Assembly: GCA_014204635.1 (NCBI GenBank)
Contig: JACHLS010000006.1
Coordinates: forward strand, 124,001 to 188,000
Reading direction: 5' to 3'
Length of the DNA: 64,000 bases
Origin: Sporosarcina luteola
Lineage (GTDB): Bacteria; Bacillota; Bacilli; Bacillales_A; Planococcaceae
Shown: in pieces, positions 1-8,115 of the stretch
Numbering within the stretch: position 1 is the first letter of the stretch
Layout: every line of letters begins with the position of its first letter
Notes under the pieces: model-generated
Database searches by the model: none
Seen by the model: only the letters and a program-made list of their open reading frames with translations
Told to the model about the DNA's origin: nothing
Program-made: the position numbers and the translations under genes

Positions 1-36
1 GCTGGCTGGGTAGCTATGCTTGGAAATCAATTCCTA

Positions 37-45
37 TGTTATAAT
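37..45 (+). promoter_or_regulatory. Extended -10 promoter of the two-component/ABC operon
   Basis: TATAAT at 40-45 is preceded by TG one base upstream (TGTTATAAT), an extended -10 element, which fits the lack of a good -35 box. It lies 38 bases before the TTG start of the response regulator and is the only good promoter seen for the five-gene operon. Confidence 0.55.
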
Positions 46-82
46 ACAAGATAATTTTGAATTGTAGAGAGAGGGACGTTAC

Positions 83-760
83 TTGAACAGAAGCATTTTA
101 TATATTGAAGATAATGAGAAAATAGGCAGTTGGGTGAAAGAAGAACTGGAACAGCGGGGTTATTCAGTTCAATGGCTGCTTTCTGGTGAAGGAGCCGAAG
201 AAGAAGTAACTCAGCATGACATCGTTATTTTGGATATTATGTTGCCCGGCTTAGACGGCTTTACTGTTGGAAAACGATTAAAAAAGACTGCACCTGCTGT
301 TCCTATCTTGCTGTTATCTGCTCGAACATCGATACATGACAAGGTAGATGGTTTACAGTTTGCGGATGACTATGTAACGAAACCATTCCATACTGATGAA
401 TTAGTCGCACGATTGGAAGTTCTAATCCGTCGAAGTGGCGGAATCAATTCTGAACGCATTTCACTAGGACAACATATCGAAGTAGATCCAGAGATCCAAA
501 TGGTCTATGACAAACATACAGGAGAAGAAATACGATTGACCGGGAAACAACATCAAATCTTGATGTATTTCCTACGCCATCCAAATCAAGTGTTACCGAA
601 AGAACAAATTTATGAAGCAATCTGGAACGAACCCTACATGATTGGCGATAAAACAATACTGGTGCATATCAGCCGATTGCGCCAAAAGCTGGAACGGTAC
701 CCCGATTCCCCTGAAATTATAGAAACGTTGAAGGGAATTGGCTATCGGGTGAAACTATGA
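83..760 (+). CDS. OmpR/PhoB-family response regulator
   Basis: DNA-binding response regulator of a two-component system. The receiver domain (about residues 1-115) has the acidic pair E9-D10, the phospho-acceptor D51 (ILDIMLPGLDG) and the KPF lysine; the C-terminal winged helix (about 125-225) has the usual GIGYRVKL end. The start is TTG with GAGAGGGACG upstream. It overlaps the histidine kinase by 4 bases, and the kinase is followed by an ABC exporter, so it probably activates that exporter in response to a membrane-active compound (inference). One oddity: the usual GADDY motif before the lysine reads FADDY, with a residue apparently missing from the preceding loop. Confidence 0.93.
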   Translation: MNRSILYIEDNEKIGSWVKEELEQRGYSVQWLLSGEGAEEEVTQHDIVILDIMLPGLDGFTVGKRLKKTAPAVPILLLSARTSIHDKVDGLQFADDYVTKPFHTDELVARLEVLIRRSGGINSERISLGQHIEVDPEIQMVYDKHTGEEIRLTGKQHQILMYFLRHPNQVLPKEQIYEAIWNEPYMIGDKTILVHISRLRQKLERYPDSPEIIETLKGIGYRVKL

Positions 761-1812
761 AACAGACTCGATCATTATTTCACCGTTTTCTTCTGGGACA
801 TTTTCTATTTATCTTTCTCCCTCCTATTGTACTTATTTTGCTTCTTATGCCCATTGGGTTTTTGAGCATTGATGGAGAAGATTTGAATGCATTAATCCAA
901 TTTTATTTTATACTACTTTTGTTTGGTTTTATTATTGTCGCGTTTGTTGTCATGTCTTGGCTTTTCTTCTTGAGACTCCGCAAGCGTCTCACCCGCTTGC
1001 AGGAAGTCATGTCCTTTTCAGCTGCTACTAATTCATTCCCTACCCCCATACCTGTTCAAACAGATCGGATGGATGAAATCGATCAATTAGGAAGTTCCTT
1101 TAATTGGATGATTCAGCAGCTCGAAGACAGTCGCAAGCGGGAATATGAAGAGGAATTATTACGTCATCGGCTCATTGCGAATTTATCTCACGACCTTCGA
1201 ACACCCCTGACCATTTTGAGAGGACATGTCACCAGATTACATAAAGAATCAATGAGCTTGGAAGGACAAAACTCATTAACCGAGATGAACCAGACGATTA
1301 CAAGAGTCGGGGATCTAATGGATGATTTACTTTCCTATACACTGCTTACTTCCGGGAAACATCCTTTCCAACCCGCTTCAACAGATATTGGACGCTTAGT
1401 ACGGGCCTCTGTTGCTGCCTGGTATCCTGTATTCGAAGAAAAAGATATTCAGCTCGATGTGAATTTACCGACAGAGAAGACGTTTTACTGGGATGCAGAT
1501 CCTGCCTGGATGACACGAGTTTTGGATAATTTATTTCAGAACATTCTTCGCCATGCAGCAGAGGGAAAGTATGCAAACATTATCGTTGATGTAGAAAAGG
1601 AACAGATTATTATTGCAGACAAGGGCCCAGGTATGAACCACGCATCCGATGAACATGGGGCAGGAATTGGTTTATCGGCTTCACATTATATGCTGAAAAA
1701 AATGAAGCTGAAAGCGGACTTTACATCGAATGAAAATGGCACAAGAGTCACGATTGGCAAAGCTTCACCTAAAGTTAACCCAGAAGTAAACAACATGATA
1801 ACCGAGATGTAA
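757..1812 (+). CDS. Sensor histidine kinase, short-loop membrane type
   Basis: Membrane histidine kinase partner of the preceding regulator. Two membrane segments (about residues 11-36 and 48-73) are separated by only about a dozen residues, so there is no real extracellular sensor domain; this is the layout of intramembrane-sensing kinases that work with ABC exporters of antimicrobial peptides. A HAMP-like linker follows, then the dimerisation helix with H145 in the SHDLRTP box, the N box (DNLFQNILRH) and G boxes (DKGPGM, GAGIGL) of the ATPase domain. ATG start overlapping the regulator's stop. All catalytic motifs are present. The stimulus cannot be read from the sequence. Confidence 0.93.
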   Translation: MKQTRSLFHRFLLGHFLFIFLPPIVLILLLMPIGFLSIDGEDLNALIQFYFILLLFGFIIVAFVVMSWLFFLRLRKRLTRLQEVMSFSAATNSFPTPIPVQTDRMDEIDQLGSSFNWMIQQLEDSRKREYEEELLRHRLIANLSHDLRTPLTILRGHVTRLHKESMSLEGQNSLTEMNQTITRVGDLMDDLLSYTLLTSGKHPFQPASTDIGRLVRASVAAWYPVFEEKDIQLDVNLPTEKTFYWDADPAWMTRVLDNLFQNILRHAAEGKYANIIVDVEKEQIIIADKGPGMNHASDEHGAGIGLSASHYMLKKMKLKADFTSNENGTRVTIGKASPKVNPEVNNMITEM

Positions 1813-1859
1813 CTTTGCTTCTTTATAATGAGAGCCATAACAGAAAGGACGTGTTATGG

Positions 1860-2573
1860 TTGCTTACAATAAATAATGTTGTCAAACATCGGGGTAATCA
1901 GAAAATCTTATCAGGTGTCAGCTTTTCAGCCAGGCCCGGTAGAGTAACTGGATTTTTAGGTCCAAATGGAGCAGGGAAAAGCTCTACACTTCGCATCCTG
2001 CTGGGTCTGGATCGTGCCACCTCAGGGAGCGCGCTCATTGATGGAGTGCCATTCGCAGAATTGAAGAATCCTCTCGCAACAGTAGGTGCTGCACTTGATG
2101 GATTCGGAGCGCATCGTATGAGAACAGGACGCGCTCACTTGCGTTGGATTGCACGTGCCGCAGGATTGCCTCGCTCGCGTGTCGAGGAAGTGCTGGAAAT
2201 AGTAGGCCTGACGAATGCTGCTGGAAAACGGGTCGGCACGTATTCCCTTGGCATGGGGAGAAGACTTGGTATGGCAGCTGCCCTTCTTGGGGATCCGGAA
2301 ATATTGGTTTTGGACGAACCCGTCAACGGGCTGGACCCGGAAGGAATACGCTGGATTCGGACATTTTTACGCGAACGTGCAGCGTCTGGAAAAACGATAT
2401 TGCTATCCAGCCATCTAATGGGCGAGCTTGCAGAGACTGTAGATGATGTGGTGATTATTCATCATGGAAAAGTCGTGGCAGATGGAACGTTAGAAGAAGT
2501 AACCGGTACCCATTCCTCGTTGGAGGAAGCCTTTTTTGCCCTGACAACGGAACATGCAGGTGCTGTTGTATGA
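1860..2573 (+). CDS. ABC transporter ATP-binding protein
   Basis: ATPase of an ABC-2 type exporter. Walker A is GPNGAGKS, the signature is the SLGMGRR variant common in this subfamily, Walker B is ILVLDEPVNGLDPEG, and the H-loop is SSHLMGE. I prefer the TTG at 1860 (protein begins LTINNVVKHRG), because AGAAAGG sits about 11 bases upstream; an in-frame GTG at 1851 lies almost on that site, and the frame stays open to 1815. Together with the next two genes it forms a one-ATPase, two-permease exporter resembling LanFEG lantibiotic immunity pumps. That match is by architecture only, so the substrate is inference. It overlaps the next gene by 4 bases. Confidence 0.92.
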   Translation: MLTINNVVKHRGNQKILSGVSFSARPGRVTGFLGPNGAGKSSTLRILLGLDRATSGSALIDGVPFAELKNPLATVGAALDGFGAHRMRTGRAHLRWIARAAGLPRSRVEEVLEIVGLTNAAGKRVGTYSLGMGRRLGMAAALLGDPEILVLDEPVNGLDPEGIRWIRTFLRERAASGKTILLSSHLMGELAETVDDVVIIHHGKVVADGTLEEVTGTHSSLEEAFFALTTEHAGAVV

Positions 2574-3319
2574 GAGCATTCAACGCTGAACTATCCAAAT
2601 TGTTCTCTCTGCCCGGCATGTGGCTTGCCTTTGTGATTGGCATATTGGCCCCGCCACTCCTTGCCATCCTGGACAGCCTGGCAGAAAAAGAAGATATAAT
2701 AGCTGGAGTCAGCACGCGGCTATCGGAAGTTGGCTTTACAGGATTAGGTGGTGGTGTACAAGGGATCATTATTCTGGGGGTACTTGCTGTCAGCAGTGAG
2801 TATTTGACAGAGAGCAGTGAATCTGGCGGAGGGAATCAGATTACAACGAGTTTAACCGCTGTTTCATCCCGTCTCCAATTTTTGCTGGCAAAAGCAGGTG
2901 CAGTAACAGTGATCAGCGTCCTGCTTTCCATCCTTGCTATTGGTACAACTGTGGCAGCAACACATCTGATTCTTGGTGACTACGCCCCTGCATTTGAAGC
3001 ATCTAGACTGATCGGTGCGGTTTGCTACTGGACATTCACTGCTCTTTTAGCATTTGGGATGACGGTACTAACGAAGAGTGGCATTATTCCGCTTGCTGTT
3101 CTCATGATTAATTCATCTGTGGTGACAATCTCTTTCCTCCTTACAAAGGTTACAAAGTTGGCGTTTTACTTACCCGATATGGCAGGCCTTGATATGTTTC
3201 TGTCTCCGAGCGGCGGATTTCATACTCCATTCACAGGCGGCGTCATCATGTTTGCTTGGGTAACCGTTCTGTTCCTAGCAGCAGCCATTGTATTTCATAG
3301 GAGGGACGTGGCATCATGA
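2570..3319 (+). CDS. ABC-2 type permease, first subunit
   Basis: Integral membrane protein of 249 residues with about six hydrophobic segments, and no ATP-binding motif. Size and pattern fit the permeases of LanE/LanG-like or Na+/drug ABC-2 exporters. The N-terminal stretch (ELSKLFSLPGMW) is the amphipathic cytoplasmic helix typical of such permeases and recurs in the next gene (ELDKLVTLPLIW), so the two permeases are distant paralogues that probably form a heterodimer. It overlaps the ATPase gene upstream and the second permease downstream by 4 bases each, indicating translational coupling. Substrate unknown. Confidence 0.85.
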   Translation: MRAFNAELSKLFSLPGMWLAFVIGILAPPLLAILDSLAEKEDIIAGVSTRLSEVGFTGLGGGVQGIIILGVLAVSSEYLTESSESGGGNQITTSLTAVSSRLQFLLAKAGAVTVISVLLSILAIGTTVAATHLILGDYAPAFEASRLIGAVCYWTFTALLAFGMTVLTKSGIIPLAVLMINSSVVTISFLLTKVTKLAFYLPDMAGLDMFLSPSGGFHTPFTGGVIMFAWVTVLFLAAAIVFHRRDVAS

Positions 3320-4074
3320 TGGTCTCCTCTAGTCGAAAGATAACACCGATCTTTGGCGCTGAACTGGATAAATTAGTTACGCTGCCCTTGATCTGGCGCA
3401 CGTTTGTGGCTACTTTCATTGTGAATTTAGCGTTAACCGCAGCTTTTACTTCTGCCAACCTACAAGGGGCAATAGGTACGCAAAGTATACTGGCTACAGG
3501 ACTTGCTTCTATGGGATATCTTCAAGCAGGGTTCATTATTCTTGGCATCTTAGCTACCTGTTCGGAATATACAGGGGGACAGATCCGAACGACTTTAACT
3601 ACGATACCTTGGCGCGGGTTGCAATTATCCACGAAGCATTTGGCCTTGGCAGTTGTAACCATACCTATGGCACTTATCCTTACCGGATCAGGTATACTCT
3701 ATGCTTTTATCATGATGAGAGACACAGCAGCAGAGATGGAAATAGACACTATGATCAAAACACTACTTGGTGCAACCGGCTATCTAACATTAACGACACT
3801 TCTCAGTGCAGCTATTGGTGCTCTATTTAAACGAACCACTCCTGCTTTAGTGGTTCTGCTTGGTTATTATTTCATTGTCAGTCCATTGGCTAGAGAATAT
3901 CTACCAAACATTCAATATTATTTTCCGGACACGGCAGGCTCTTATATGTATATGCCGCTTTCCTCAGGTGAAATAAGTTCCCTTTCACCCCTGCAAGGGA
4001 CAGGTATCATACTGGCATGGACGCTGTTCTTTATTACAGCAGCTATCGTATGTTACCGAAAACGGGATGCCTAG
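3316..4074 (+). CDS. ABC-2 type permease, second subunit
   Basis: Membrane protein of 252 residues with about six hydrophobic segments, similar in length and layout to the preceding permease (shared N-terminal E-L-x-K-L helix and a conserved GQIRTTLTTIP-like region after the second membrane segment). It is the last gene of the operon; a strong terminator follows 45 bases after the stop. With the ATPase and first permease it should make a complete exporter, probably under the control of the two-component system at the head of the operon (inference from gene order). Confidence 0.85.
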   Translation: MMVSSSRKITPIFGAELDKLVTLPLIWRTFVATFIVNLALTAAFTSANLQGAIGTQSILATGLASMGYLQAGFIILGILATCSEYTGGQIRTTLTTIPWRGLQLSTKHLALAVVTIPMALILTGSGILYAFIMMRDTAAEMEIDTMIKTLLGATGYLTLTTLLSAAIGALFKRTTPALVVLLGYYFIVSPLAREYLPNIQYYFPDTAGSYMYMPLSSGEISSLSPLQGTGIILAWTLFFITAAIVCYRKRDA

Positions 4075-4118
4075 GTTAGGTTTTAGATTCTAAGCTTGTT
4101 ATGCCTGAAAACGAAAGA

Positions 4119-4170
4119 AGCATCAAGATTTCTGCCTTCATCGGCTCCAATCTTGATGCTTTTTCATCTT
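4119..4170 (+). terminator. Rho-independent terminator of the ABC operon
   Basis: Perfect 12-base arms AGCATCAAGATT (4119-4130) and AATCTTGATGCT (4149-4160), followed by TTTTCATCTT. Confidence 0.9.
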
Positions 4171-4227
4171 ATAAATTTACGAGAGGTGTCCCCATTCTCA
4201 TTAAAGACAGTCCCTTTTCACTTACTG

Positions 4228-5496
4228 TTATGCCTTACGAGGCGTTCCTTCAGCATTTGATACAGTCGCATCAATTTGGATCAACGCATCATGCGGTAAG
4301 TTGGAAACGCCAACGACTCTGCGTGCAGGCGTGCCTTGCGGGAAGAATGCTTTGTAAGCTTCGTCTACAGCGTCAAGATCAGCAATGTTCTTAACGTAGA
4401 GATTCACTTTCACCACGTCTTCTAAAGAATGGTTAATGCTTTCTACAATTGCCTTGATATTCTTTAAGCTCTGTTCCGCCTGCTCTTTTACGCCGCCTGC
4501 TACAACTTTGCCAGACTTCGGATCGATCGGCAATTGCGCAGAAAGGTGGTTGTAGTGAGAGAATGCTACAGTTTGTGTAGAAAGCTCATCGATCGGAGCG
4601 TTTTCAGTGTTGTTCGCCCAGATCACGATACCATGTCTGTCTTCAATAGCTTGTGGAGGTGTTCCATCTCCGTGCGATACAACTGCTTCGATTTGAACAG
4701 AAGCACCTAGTGGCAATGCAGCAGCTTCAACAACTGTACGTGCAGGAACGTAAGCGACAGCTCTGGCGATTGATGAATCTGGGAAGAATCTAGAGTACAC
4801 TTCATTTACAGCTTCCGTGTCAGCCAAGTCTGTAAGGAAGATGTTGATTTTCACGATATCGTCAAACGGAACGTCGATGCTCTCCAAAATCGCCTTAATG
4901 TTTTTCAAAGCTTGTGCAGTCTGCTCTTTCACATCGCCCACGACCAAACGGCCAGTCTTCGGATCGATCGGCAACTGAGCTGACAGGTTGTTGTAGTGAG
5001 AGAACGCTACGGTTTGTGAAGAAAGCGGGCTAGTTGGTGCATTCGCCGTGTTGTTTGTAAGTTTAATCAAATCGCCTGCTTGTGGCGCGTTTGGAATTGT
5101 CCCTTCACCATGTGAAACAAGCGCTTCAATCTGAACAGACGCACCCTTTGGAAGATCTGCAACTGCTACTGTTGTGCGTGCAGGAACATAAGTTGGGAAG
5201 TATGTTTTATACACTTCGTCAACCACGTCTACATCTTGGATGTCCTTAACGAATACCGTGATTCTGACAATGTCGCTCATGACATGATCAATGCTCTCAA
5301 CAATTGCCTTGATGTTTTCAAAGCATTGTTCAGCCTGCGCTTTAATGCCGCCAGCTACCAATTCGCCAGTCTTCGGATCGATTGGCAATTGAGCTGAAAG
5401 ATTGTTGTAATGTGAAAAAGCTGCAGAATGTGAAGATAGACCGTTACTTGGAGCATGTTCCGTGTTTTTTGCTGCTACTGCGTTATAACCGCTCAT
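4228..5496 (-). CDS. Three tandem RidA (YjgF/YER057c) domains
   Basis: A 422-residue protein made of three RidA-family domains in a row (about residues 9-131, 148-276 and 295-414), each with the signature block HYNxLSAQLPIDPKxG and the PAR...LP motif. RidA proteins deaminate reactive enamine/imine intermediates such as 2-aminoacrylate, as trimers with active sites between subunits. The catalytic Arg is kept in all three repeats (R107, R253, R392); the conserved acidic residue is E124, E270 and D409, so repeat 3 has Asp for Glu. Repeat 2 carries a small insertion just before its Arg (ARAVAYVPAR) that looks like a local duplication. A normal RidA is about 125 residues; this chain could fold as an intramolecular pseudo-trimer. 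ATG start with AAAAGGGGA upstream. Single gene. Confidence 0.9.
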   Translation of the reverse strand: MSGYNAVAAKNTEHAPSNGLSSHSAAFSHYNNLSAQLPIDPKTGELVAGGIKAQAEQCFENIKAIVESIDHVMSDIVRITVFVKDIQDVDVVDEVYKTYFPTYVPARTTVAVADLPKGASVQIEALVSHGEGTIPNAPQAGDLIKLTNNTANAPTSPLSSQTVAFSHYNNLSAQLPIDPKTGRLVVGDVKEQTAQALKNIKAILESIDVPFDDIVKINIFLTDLADTEAVNEVYSRFFPDSSIARAVAYVPARTVVEAAALPLGASVQIEAVVSHGDGTPPQAIEDRHGIVIWANNTENAPIDELSTQTVAFSHYNHLSAQLPIDPKSGKVVAGGVKEQAEQSLKNIKAIVESINHSLEDVVKVNLYVKNIADLDAVDEAYKAFFPQGTPARRVVGVSNLPHDALIQIDATVSNAEGTPRKA

Positions 5497-5796
5497 AATA
5501 CGATTCCCCTTTTAGATAGTTTTTTCAAAAGATATATGTACTAACTCATGTTTCGCAATGAAAAAGCCGATCTACACCCGTCCCCTTGATTGCCGTGGGC
5601 CTCATGAACTTCAGTTAGTAACCCCTCTTGTTGTTGCCCGTTTGCAATTATATCAGTCTTCTACTATTTTTACTAACAATACCAGTCTAATAGATTCAAC
5701 TTTGTTGAACAAGATTTTATCATGTTTCCAATTTATAGTCGGGATCTCTGAATCTGTTAAACTATTGTGCAAAAGTAGATCTATCTCATATAATTC
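5497..5796. other. Intergenic leader upstream of the triple RidA gene
   Basis: About 300 bases without a gene. Most is AT-rich, but 5570-5645 is a GC-richer block with G/C runs (GGGCAAC, GAGGGG and GGGGACGGG on the minus strand), which could be a structured 5' leader of the RidA mRNA. I could not match it to a known riboswitch or T-box. Confidence 0.3.
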
Positions 5797-6975
5797 CTAA
5801 CAGTTTCCTACCATTGTCTTACTGCCAGAACTTCGCTCAAAAGCAACTAACAGTAAGGTCATCAGGAAAGCGAGAACAACAGTGCCTGCACTAACCCAAC
5901 TAAGATTCAAGACAGATGTGCCACTTATCACAAGACCTCCCAAGCCCGAACCTAGTGCGAATCCAAATTGAATAAATGAAGTGTTCACACTTAAAGCGAT
6001 ATCAGGAGATTTTGGTACCAGCGTAACCAAATATAGTTGCTGGGCTGGAGAAGTACTCCACGTAGCTATCATCCAAATCATGATAACTGCAATAATGCCA
6101 ACGAGATTCCCTCCAATTACTGACAGTAAAATCAACATAAGTATCTGTAGTACTAATCCAGTGAAAATCGTAAACTTTGGACCTTTTTTATCCGCAGCTA
6201 CCCCTCCAATGCTAGAGCCGATGAAGCTGCAGACTCCCGCGAGCAATAAAATACCACTAATTTCGGCAATTGTAAGGCTTGCTGAAGCTTGTAAGAATGG
6301 TGTTAAATAGGTGAATAATGTGGAATAGCCACCTACATAAAACAATGTCACTGCAACTGCAAGCACAATTCTTTTATCTTTTAATATCCATAATTGCATA
6401 CCAATCGTAACTGGTTCTTGCTCCTTAATAGCAGGAACACTCCTATAAACAACGAGTACCGGAATTATGGTGAGCAAACCAATTAATACGAATAATGCCC
6501 TCCACCCCATAATTTCACTAAGTAATGTGCCAAGCGGTACGCCAAAAACTAAGGAGCTGCTTAACCCCATTAAAATGATCCCAATTGCACTTCCTCTTTT
6601 TTCACTCTCAACAAGGCGAGTCGCCACAGCCATTGCTACGACAATAGCAACCCCGCCACTTACTCCTTGCAAAATTCTTGTGAAAAGAACCATTTCAAAT
6701 GAATGACTAAAAAAAGTGATAAAATTACTTAAAATGAAGATGATAAGCACTGATAATAATATTTTTTTGCGGTCAAAATTAATAGTGAGGGCAATGACAA
6801 TAGGTGCGCCAATAGCTGCTGAAAGTGCGAATGAAGTGACTAATAACCCGGCAACAGATGTAGTTACACTTAAGTCTGTTGCTACCATTTGAATGATACC
6901 TGTAATGATATATTCAATCGTTCCTATTAAAAAGGCTGCCAAGGCAAGCAAATAGATGACCATTTTATTTTTCAT
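5797..6975 (-). CDS. MFS transporter, drug/sugar efflux type
   Basis: Major facilitator of about 392 residues with 12 predicted membrane segments. The N-terminal half (GTIEYIITGIIQMVATDL) and the motif VTSFALSAAIGAPI are typical of the AraJ/YdhP/NepI-like efflux branch. I place the start at ATG 6975, with AAGGAG about 9 bases upstream, rather than at an earlier in-frame codon that has no ribosome site. The MerR-type regulator gene lies directly upstream on the same strand, separated by about 100 bases, so regulator and pump probably form one inducible unit, as in BmrR-type multidrug systems (inference). Substrate unknown. Confidence 0.87.
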   Translation of the reverse strand: MKNKMVIYLLALAAFLIGTIEYIITGIIQMVATDLSVTTSVAGLLVTSFALSAAIGAPIVIALTINFDRKKILLSVLIIFILSNFITFFSHSFEMVLFTRILQGVSGGVAIVVAMAVATRLVESEKRGSAIGIILMGLSSSLVFGVPLGTLLSEIMGWRALFVLIGLLTIIPVLVVYRSVPAIKEQEPVTIGMQLWILKDKRIVLAVAVTLFYVGGYSTLFTYLTPFLQASASLTIAEISGILLLAGVCSFIGSSIGGVAADKKGPKFTIFTGLVLQILMLILLSVIGGNLVGIIAVIMIWMIATWSTSPAQQLYLVTLVPKSPDIALSVNTSFIQFGFALGSGLGGLVISGTSVLNLSWVSAGTVVLAFLMTLLLVAFERSSGSKTMVGNC

Positions 6976-7074
6976 CGAAACATTTCTCCTTCGCACAAGC
7001 AAATGATGTTTTTAGACGAGCATCAAAACTCTTAGAATTTAAGAAATGAACTAGAAATACATTAGATTGTTACT

Positions 7075-7884
7075 TCATAGTTCAATCGGGATTTGAATTT
7101 CTATTAATCTATCTTCATGATTTTCAGTCAGGGGGAAATAAATTTCTCTACCCGGTTGATCTTCTTTCACTCGATAACCATTTCTTTCTATCCATGTTGC
7201 CAAATCAATACAAGCAGTTTGTGCAAAAGTTGATTTTGCACGAAATAGTAATGTAGCCATCATTGTTTCAGCTGGTAAAGAACGTATATATAACTCCTTT
7301 GGAAAAGATGCAACTTGACCTTTGAGGGAATACCCCACTTCAAATTCGAAATCTTTTTCTGCTGATTCCTTCCATAGTACTGTTTGCGTTTCAGTTATTA
7401 ATTCTCGATTATATTTTTCTAACACATGATTGAGTGTCTGAAAGAGTATAGGAATTTCCTCTACTGATCCACAAGAATGAAAAGCAATGAGACGCTCACT
7501 TTTAACTGCTTTTATGATCACCTCCTGCTCCTTTTCAGCACTCCCTTCCCGTCCAATTAACTGCATACGCTCTTTAATACGGGCTAATTTTTCTTGTTCT
7601 TTCTCCACCAACTGTTGAATTTCGCTTTCTTTCAGCTTAAACATCCCCTGAATCTGTTCTAAAGAAATTTCCTCATGAAGGAGCTGAGCAATTTGTTTTA
7701 AGGTAAAGCCTAATTCCTTGTATAAAAAGATTCGATTTACTTCAAGAAGCTGCTCTGCCGAATAATATCGATACCCTGTATCTCGATCTGTCTTCCGAGG
7801 CTTTAATAGCTCAATTTGGTCGTAGTATCGTAAGGTTTTTACTGGTACCTTACTTAACATAGAAAACTCACCTATTTTAAACAT
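7075..7884 (-). CDS. MerR-family regulator with effector domain (BmrR-like)
   Basis: Transcription activator of about 269 residues: an N-terminal MerR winged helix (FKIGEFSMLSKVPVKTLRYYD, about residues 1-75), the long dimerisation coiled coil (about 76-120, EKEQEKLARIKERMQ), and a C-terminal GyrI-like ligand-binding domain as in BmrR. Start chosen at ATG 7884, with GGAGG eight bases upstream; the longer frame runs through the promoter. Its own promoter (7916-7947) has the long spacer and internal dyad that MerR proteins act on, so it is likely autoregulated and also controls the MFS pump immediately downstream. The inducer is unknown, probably a lipophilic drug as for BmrR. Confidence 0.92.
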   Translation of the reverse strand: MFKIGEFSMLSKVPVKTLRYYDQIELLKPRKTDRDTGYRYYSAEQLLEVNRIFLYKELGFTLKQIAQLLHEEISLEQIQGMFKLKESEIQQLVEKEQEKLARIKERMQLIGREGSAEKEQEVIIKAVKSERLIAFHSCGSVEEIPILFQTLNHVLEKYNRELITETQTVLWKESAEKDFEFEVGYSLKGQVASFPKELYIRSLPAETMMATLLFRAKSTFAQTACIDLATWIERNGYRVKEDQPGREIYFPLTENHEDRLIEIQIPIEL

Positions 7885-7915
7885 TTCCAATCCTCCATTT
7901 TGTTTATTTGAACAA

Positions 7916-7947
7916 AGTATAAACCCTTTAGTCAGGGGGAAAGTCAA
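7916..7947 (-). promoter_or_regulatory. MerR-type promoter with overlong spacer and operator dyad
   Basis: On the minus strand TTGACT (7942-7947) and TATACT (7916-7921) are 20 bases apart, longer than the 17 of a normal sigma-A promoter and typical of MerR-regulated promoters. The spacer carries the dyad CCCT-N6-AGGG. It lies just upstream of the merR start. Confidence 0.75.
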
Positions 7948-8034
7948 ATGATTCTTTTAAAAAGTTTTGACTATCTATAACAGAAAATACTACTGATATA
8001 AAATGCCTACACATTTATTGTCGTGACCTTCTAA

Positions 8035-8067
8035 AAATAAAAAAAGGCGCTATTTTGCATAGCACCT
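8035..8067 (-). terminator. Terminator of the rlmD gene
   Basis: Minus-strand arms AGGTGCTAT and ATAGCGCCT (one G-T pair) with a 5-base loop, followed by a run of T. It lies about 50 bases past the stop of the methyltransferase gene. Confidence 0.8.
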
Positions 8068-8115
8068 CTCAATCTCATGATTCTGTTGTATTCTGATACT
8101 AGTTCGATAACTACT

